7,651 nucleotides of DNA from an uncultured Coriobacteriaceae bacterium. GTDB lineage: Bacteria; Actinomycetota; Coriobacteriia; Coriobacteriales; Atopobiaceae. The notes under the pieces are model-generated. The model was given only the letters and a program-made list of their open reading frames with translations. It was not told the origin of the DNA and made no database searches. Position numbers and translations under genes: made by a program. The stretch's first letter is position 1. The number at the start of each line of letters is the position of its first letter. This document shows, piece by piece, positions 5,756 to 7,651 of this stretch. The DNA lies in the NCBI GenBank assembly GCA_902766805.1, contig CACXFF010000026.1, forward strand, positions 1 to 7,651. Direction: 5' to 3'.

Positions 5756-6958
5756 ATGAAGAAGCTCATGACGTTTTTGGGCACGCTGCTGCTCGTGGGC
5801 CTCTTGGGCGTCGTCGTGCTCGATGTCACGGGGCGCCTGTCCCTGGTAGACATGGCGGATGATCTGGGCGTGAGCTCGGCGCTGGGCCTGGATGCCCACT
5901 TGGTCTCCACGGTCGTGGATGACGTCGAAGCCGAGCCGGTGCGCACGGGCTTTTCCTACTCGTTGCTCAGCGAGCAGCAGAAGGGCGTCTATGCCGCGCT
6001 GTTCCGTGCCTGCGAGAAGCGTCTGGAGAGCTTCGACTGTCGCATTGAGGAGCTCGACGACATCGAGCCGGCGCTCGTCGCCCTCCTGGAAGACCACCCG
6101 GAGTTCTTCTGGCTCGCGGGCTCCTGCGAGTACAGCCGCCCCGTGGGCACCAAACGCTCGCACATCTCGCTGGTGTTCGACATCGATCCGAGCCAGATCG
6201 ACGAGCGCCAGGCCCTCATCGACGCGGCGTGCGCGGACTTCGCGACGCGGCTGCCCGAGGGTGCGGGAGCCTATGACGTGCTCAAGGCGGCCTACGAGTA
6301 CGTGATCACGACGACGGACTACAGCTACCAGAGCACCCACAACCAGAACATCCAGAGCGTCTTCATCGACCACCAGTCGGTGTGCGCGGGCTATGCGCGT
6401 GCTCTGCAGTACCTCCTCCAACGCTACGGCATCGACTGCGCCTTTGTCACGGGGAGCATCTCGGCTGCTGCGGAGGACCACGCGTGGAACCTCGTGTGGC
6501 TCGACGGCGTGCCCACCTACGTGGACGTTACGTGGGGCGACCCCACCTACAGCGGGCCGCGCGGTGAGGACGTGGAGGGGACGCTCACCTACGACTACCT
6601 GTGCCTCACGACCGAGGAGATGGTGCGTGACGGTCACGCGGCCACCCATGCCGACGCCCTGCCTTCCTGCACGAGCACGGACTACGACTACTACCGGCTG
6701 AACGGACGCTATTTCGACGTGTACTCATACGATCAGGTCAATGGCCTCATCGCGCAGGCCATGGCCGAAGGGCAGACGAGCTTCGCGGTGAAGTTCGGCA
6801 ATGACGACGCGTACGCGCAGGCCTTGGCCGATCTCGAGGACCACGCCTTCCTGCGTGGCGCTTTCCAGGACTTGGCAATCTCCCGTGGCGAGACCGTTTC
6901 ACGTCACAGCTATGCCGTGTCTGATGCCCTGCGCATCATCCGCTTCTTCTGGGACTAA
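5756..6958 (+). CDS. Membrane-anchored or secreted transglutaminase-like protein
   Basis: A 400-residue protein beginning with two lysines and a hydrophobic segment (about residues 5-23, rich in L, G and V), so exported and either cleaved or anchored by its N-terminus. No lipobox Cys is seen. Residues ~200-262 form a transglutaminase-like core with the papain-type triad: Cys210 in SVCAGYARAL, His242 in DHAWNLVWLDG, and Asp257 in YVDVTWGDP. Such proteins in Gram-positive bacteria are thought to cleave or modify peptides or cell-surface proteins; the substrate is unknown. The part before the core (30-180) contains YSLLSEQQKGVYAALF and EFFWLAG, which I associate with this surface family in Firmicutes and Coriobacteria, as is the following DYDYYRLNGRYFDVYSYD. 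ATG 5756 is preferred, with GGGGAAGGGGG just upstream; a GTG at 5711 would put charged residues ahead of the export signal. It stands alone, transcribed from its own promoter, and is the only complete gene here ending in TAA. Confidence 0.87.
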   Translation: MKKLMTFLGTLLLVGLLGVVVLDVTGRLSLVDMADDLGVSSALGLDAHLVSTVVDDVEAEPVRTGFSYSLLSEQQKGVYAALFRACEKRLESFDCRIEELDDIEPALVALLEDHPEFFWLAGSCEYSRPVGTKRSHISLVFDIDPSQIDERQALIDAACADFATRLPEGAGAYDVLKAAYEYVITTTDYSYQSTHNQNIQSVFIDHQSVCAGYARALQYLLQRYGIDCAFVTGSISAAAEDHAWNLVWLDGVPTYVDVTWGDPTYSGPRGEDVEGTLTYDYLCLTTEEMVRDGHAATHADALPSCTSTDYDYYRLNGRYFDVYSYDQVNGLIAQAMAEGQTSFAVKFGNDDAYAQALADLEDHAFLRGAFQDLAISRGETVSRHSYAVSDALRIIRFFWD

Positions 6959-6959
6959 G

Positions 6960-7253
6960 CGGGTACGCAAACGTGCTTTCTGCCGTTTGGGTGCTGCCAA
7001 CCGGGTACCCAAACGCACTTTTGGCCGTTTGGGTGCTGCCAACCGGGTACGCAAACGTTACTTTGGCCGTTTGAGGACGGCCCATCGGGTACGCAAACGT
7101 GACTTTGTGCGTTTGGGTGCTGCCCATCGGGTCCCCAAACGTGATTCCTACCGTTTGGGAACGCCCACCCGGGTACTCAAACGTCACTTTGGCCGTTTGG
7201 GAACGCCCAACCAGGTACGCAAACGCTCAAAGTTGCGTTTGCGTACCCGGGCG
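6960..7253. repeat. Seven-unit 42-bp tandem array of CAAACG-N10-CGTTTG dyads
   Basis: Units start at 6960, 7002, 7044, 7086, 7128, 7170 and 7212, each exactly 42 bases. Every unit contains CAAACG at unit positions 9-14 and CGTTTG at 25-30; all 14 half-sites are unchanged although the ten bases between them and the linkers vary. Units usually begin CGGGTACGC. The stem lengthens in some units, for example ACCCAAACG / CGTTTGGGT in unit 2. Because 42 is a multiple of three and the unit lacks stops, both strands stay open as 14-residue peptide repeats. However, no start or ribosome site fits and the variable bases change amino acids freely, so I read it as a structural or protein-binding DNA element. 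It begins 2 bases after the transglutaminase-like gene stop. Confidence 0.95.
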
Positions 7254-7277
7254 TCCGGGCTATCGCCTGCGTACCGC

Positions 7278-7315
7278 ACGGGTTTGGGTGATGGGGACGG
7301 GTTTGGGCGATGGGG
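7278..7315 (+). repeat. Two 19-bp G-rich tandem copies with G-quadruplex potential
   Basis: ACGGGTTTGGGTGATGGGG (7278-7296) is repeated at 7297-7315 with one change (T to C). Together they hold six runs of three or four G separated by loops of 3, 4, 2, 3 and 4 bases, well within the usual G3+N1-7 quadruplex rule, on the + strand. The element lies between the 42-bp array and the hairpin at 7333 in the convergent intergenic region. Folding is predicted from sequence only. Confidence 0.8.
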
Positions 7316-7332
7316 CCATTCCGTAAGGACAG

Positions 7333-7371
7333 CGGCAGGGCTTTTGGGGGGCTCCCACAAAAGCCCTGCCG
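7333..7371 (-). terminator. 14-bp perfect hairpin downstream of the minus-strand gene
   Basis: CGGCAGGGCTTTTG (7333-7346) pairs perfectly with CAAAAGCCCTGCCG (7358-7371), and GGG/CCC (7348-7350 with 7354-7356) can add an inner stem. It starts 10 bases beyond the TAG of the minus-strand gene, the normal place for a terminator. The T residues are inside the stem near the loop rather than after it, so it is not a classic intrinsic terminator. It may act in both directions at this convergent junction. Confidence 0.55.
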
Positions 7372-7380
7372 AAGCGATGG

Positions 7381-7651
7381 CTAGACCTTGCTGCCGAAGG
7401 TGAGGTAACCAAGCCAAAGCATGTCGCGGCAGGTCTGTGCGGCCTTATCGCCAGCAGCGTCTTCGGCCTTGGCATCCGCCTTGTCGCCAGCAGCGTCTTC
7501 GGCCTTGGCATCCGCCTTGTCGCCGGCGGCGTTTTCGTCCTTGTCATCGGCCTTGCCGCCATCTTTTCCGCCGCTCCCGTTGACGTCCTCGAGCGCATGC
7601 CAAACGCCCTTGGCATCCATGTAGCCCATGAGGTTGAGAGCTGGCATGGTC
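7381..7651 (-). CDS. C-terminal part of an unrecognised protein with Lys/Ala/Asp-rich repeats
   Basis: The frame runs in from the right edge and stops at TAG (7383-7381), showing about 90 residues. It could begin at ATG 7647, but only four bases upstream are visible and the reading continues beyond, so I treat it as partial. In order: a fairly ordinary stretch (NLMGYMDAKGVWHALED), a glycine and lysine linker, two identical 12-residue repeats GDKADAKAEDAA with degenerate copies at each end, and a tail CRDMLWLGYLTFGSKV that ends the protein. The charged, low-complexity part looks like a flexible spacer. There is no sorting motif such as LPxTG and no clear membrane anchor in the visible part. 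I do not recognise the family. A hairpin follows the stop. Confidence 0.7.
   Translation of the reverse strand, partial: TMPALNLMGYMDAKGVWHALEDVNGSGGKDGGKADDKDENAAGDKADAKAEDAAGDKADAKAEDAAGDKAAQTCRDMLWLGYLTFGSKV
7449..7520 (-). repeat. Two identical 36-bp tandem copies inside the minus-strand gene
   Basis: Bases 7449-7484 are repeated without any change at 7485-7520; a third copy (7521-7556) is clearly related but diverged. The period is 12 codons, so copy-number change lengthens or shortens the Lys/Ala/Asp-rich spacer without shifting frame. Perfect identity including third positions indicates recent duplication or slippage. Confidence 0.92.

Noticed and set aside
4328..6649. A 773-codon open frame on the minus strand spanning phosphofructokinase, the next intergenic region and much of the transglutaminase-like gene
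   Set aside because: It is antisense to two confidently identified genes, crosses a terminator and a promoter, reads as low-complexity V/L/A/R/H-rich sequence and shows no domain. Long antisense frames are expected when third positions are nearly all G or C.
6960..7253. CRISPR array
   Set aside because: The units are contiguous 42-mers with short invariant arms and degenerate remaining bases, not identical repeats of 25-37 bases separated by unique spacers, and no cas gene is present.
6801..7403. Open frames through the 42-bp array giving 14-residue repeats on the + strand (RVRKRxFxRLGAAN-like) and on the minus strand (6936-7187, VTFAYP-like)
   Set aside because: A stop-free 42-base unit is automatically open on both strands. 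The starts fall inside another gene or lack a ribosome site, and substitutions alter amino acids freely while the palindromic arms never change.

Overview
The window is chromosomal DNA from a GC-rich, anaerobic or fermentative bacterium. I infer an actinobacterium of class Coriobacteriia (Atopobiaceae or Olsenella-like). The grounds are very high GC at third codon positions together with a clostridial/coriobacterial-style phosphofructokinase (SGGDCQALNAA, GGNGS, PKTIDND), a short anaerobe-type rubredoxin and a cytoplasmic sucrose-6-phosphate hydrolase. The species cannot be fixed from this sequence alone. No tRNA, rRNA, CRISPR array, transposase or prophage gene is visible.

Layout, left to right. 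(1) The tail of an unrecognised gene ends at 73 and is followed by a strong hairpin. (2) A likely two-gene + strand operon follows: a PtpB-like tyrosine phosphatase (246-1040) and an M18 metallo-aminopeptidase (1074-2399), closed by a hairpin. (3) A GH32 sucrose-6-phosphate hydrolase (2517-3953) has its own promoter. It is followed 9 bases after the stop by an extraordinary 36-bp-stem palindrome (3963-4043). (4) A convergent small rubredoxin gene lies on the minus strand (4106-4243) with a textbook intrinsic terminator. (5) Divergent from it is a 6-phosphofructokinase (4541-5611) with its terminator. (6) Next is a membrane-anchored or secreted transglutaminase-like protein (5756-6958). (7) A 422-base convergent intergenic region carries no gene but is packed with structure: seven 42-bp units each built on an invariant CAAACG-N10-CGTTTG dyad, a G-rich tandem repeat with strong G-quadruplex potential, and a 14-bp-stem hairpin. 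(8) The C-terminal end of a minus-strand protein of unknown function (7381 to the window edge) contains a recently duplicated 36-bp Lys/Ala/Asp-rich repeat.

Functionally the sugar genes fit one theme. GH32 would split imported sucrose-6-phosphate to glucose-6-phosphate plus fructose, and phosphofructokinase commits fructose-6-phosphate to glycolysis. The aminopeptidase and phosphatase are housekeeping or signalling functions, and rubredoxin is an electron carrier typical of anaerobes. The genes appear to be ordinary chromosomal genes. The unusual content is non-coding: the 42-bp dyad array (one period is almost exactly four DNA turns), its inverted last unit, the neighbouring G-quadruplex candidate, and the long palindrome after the GH32 gene.
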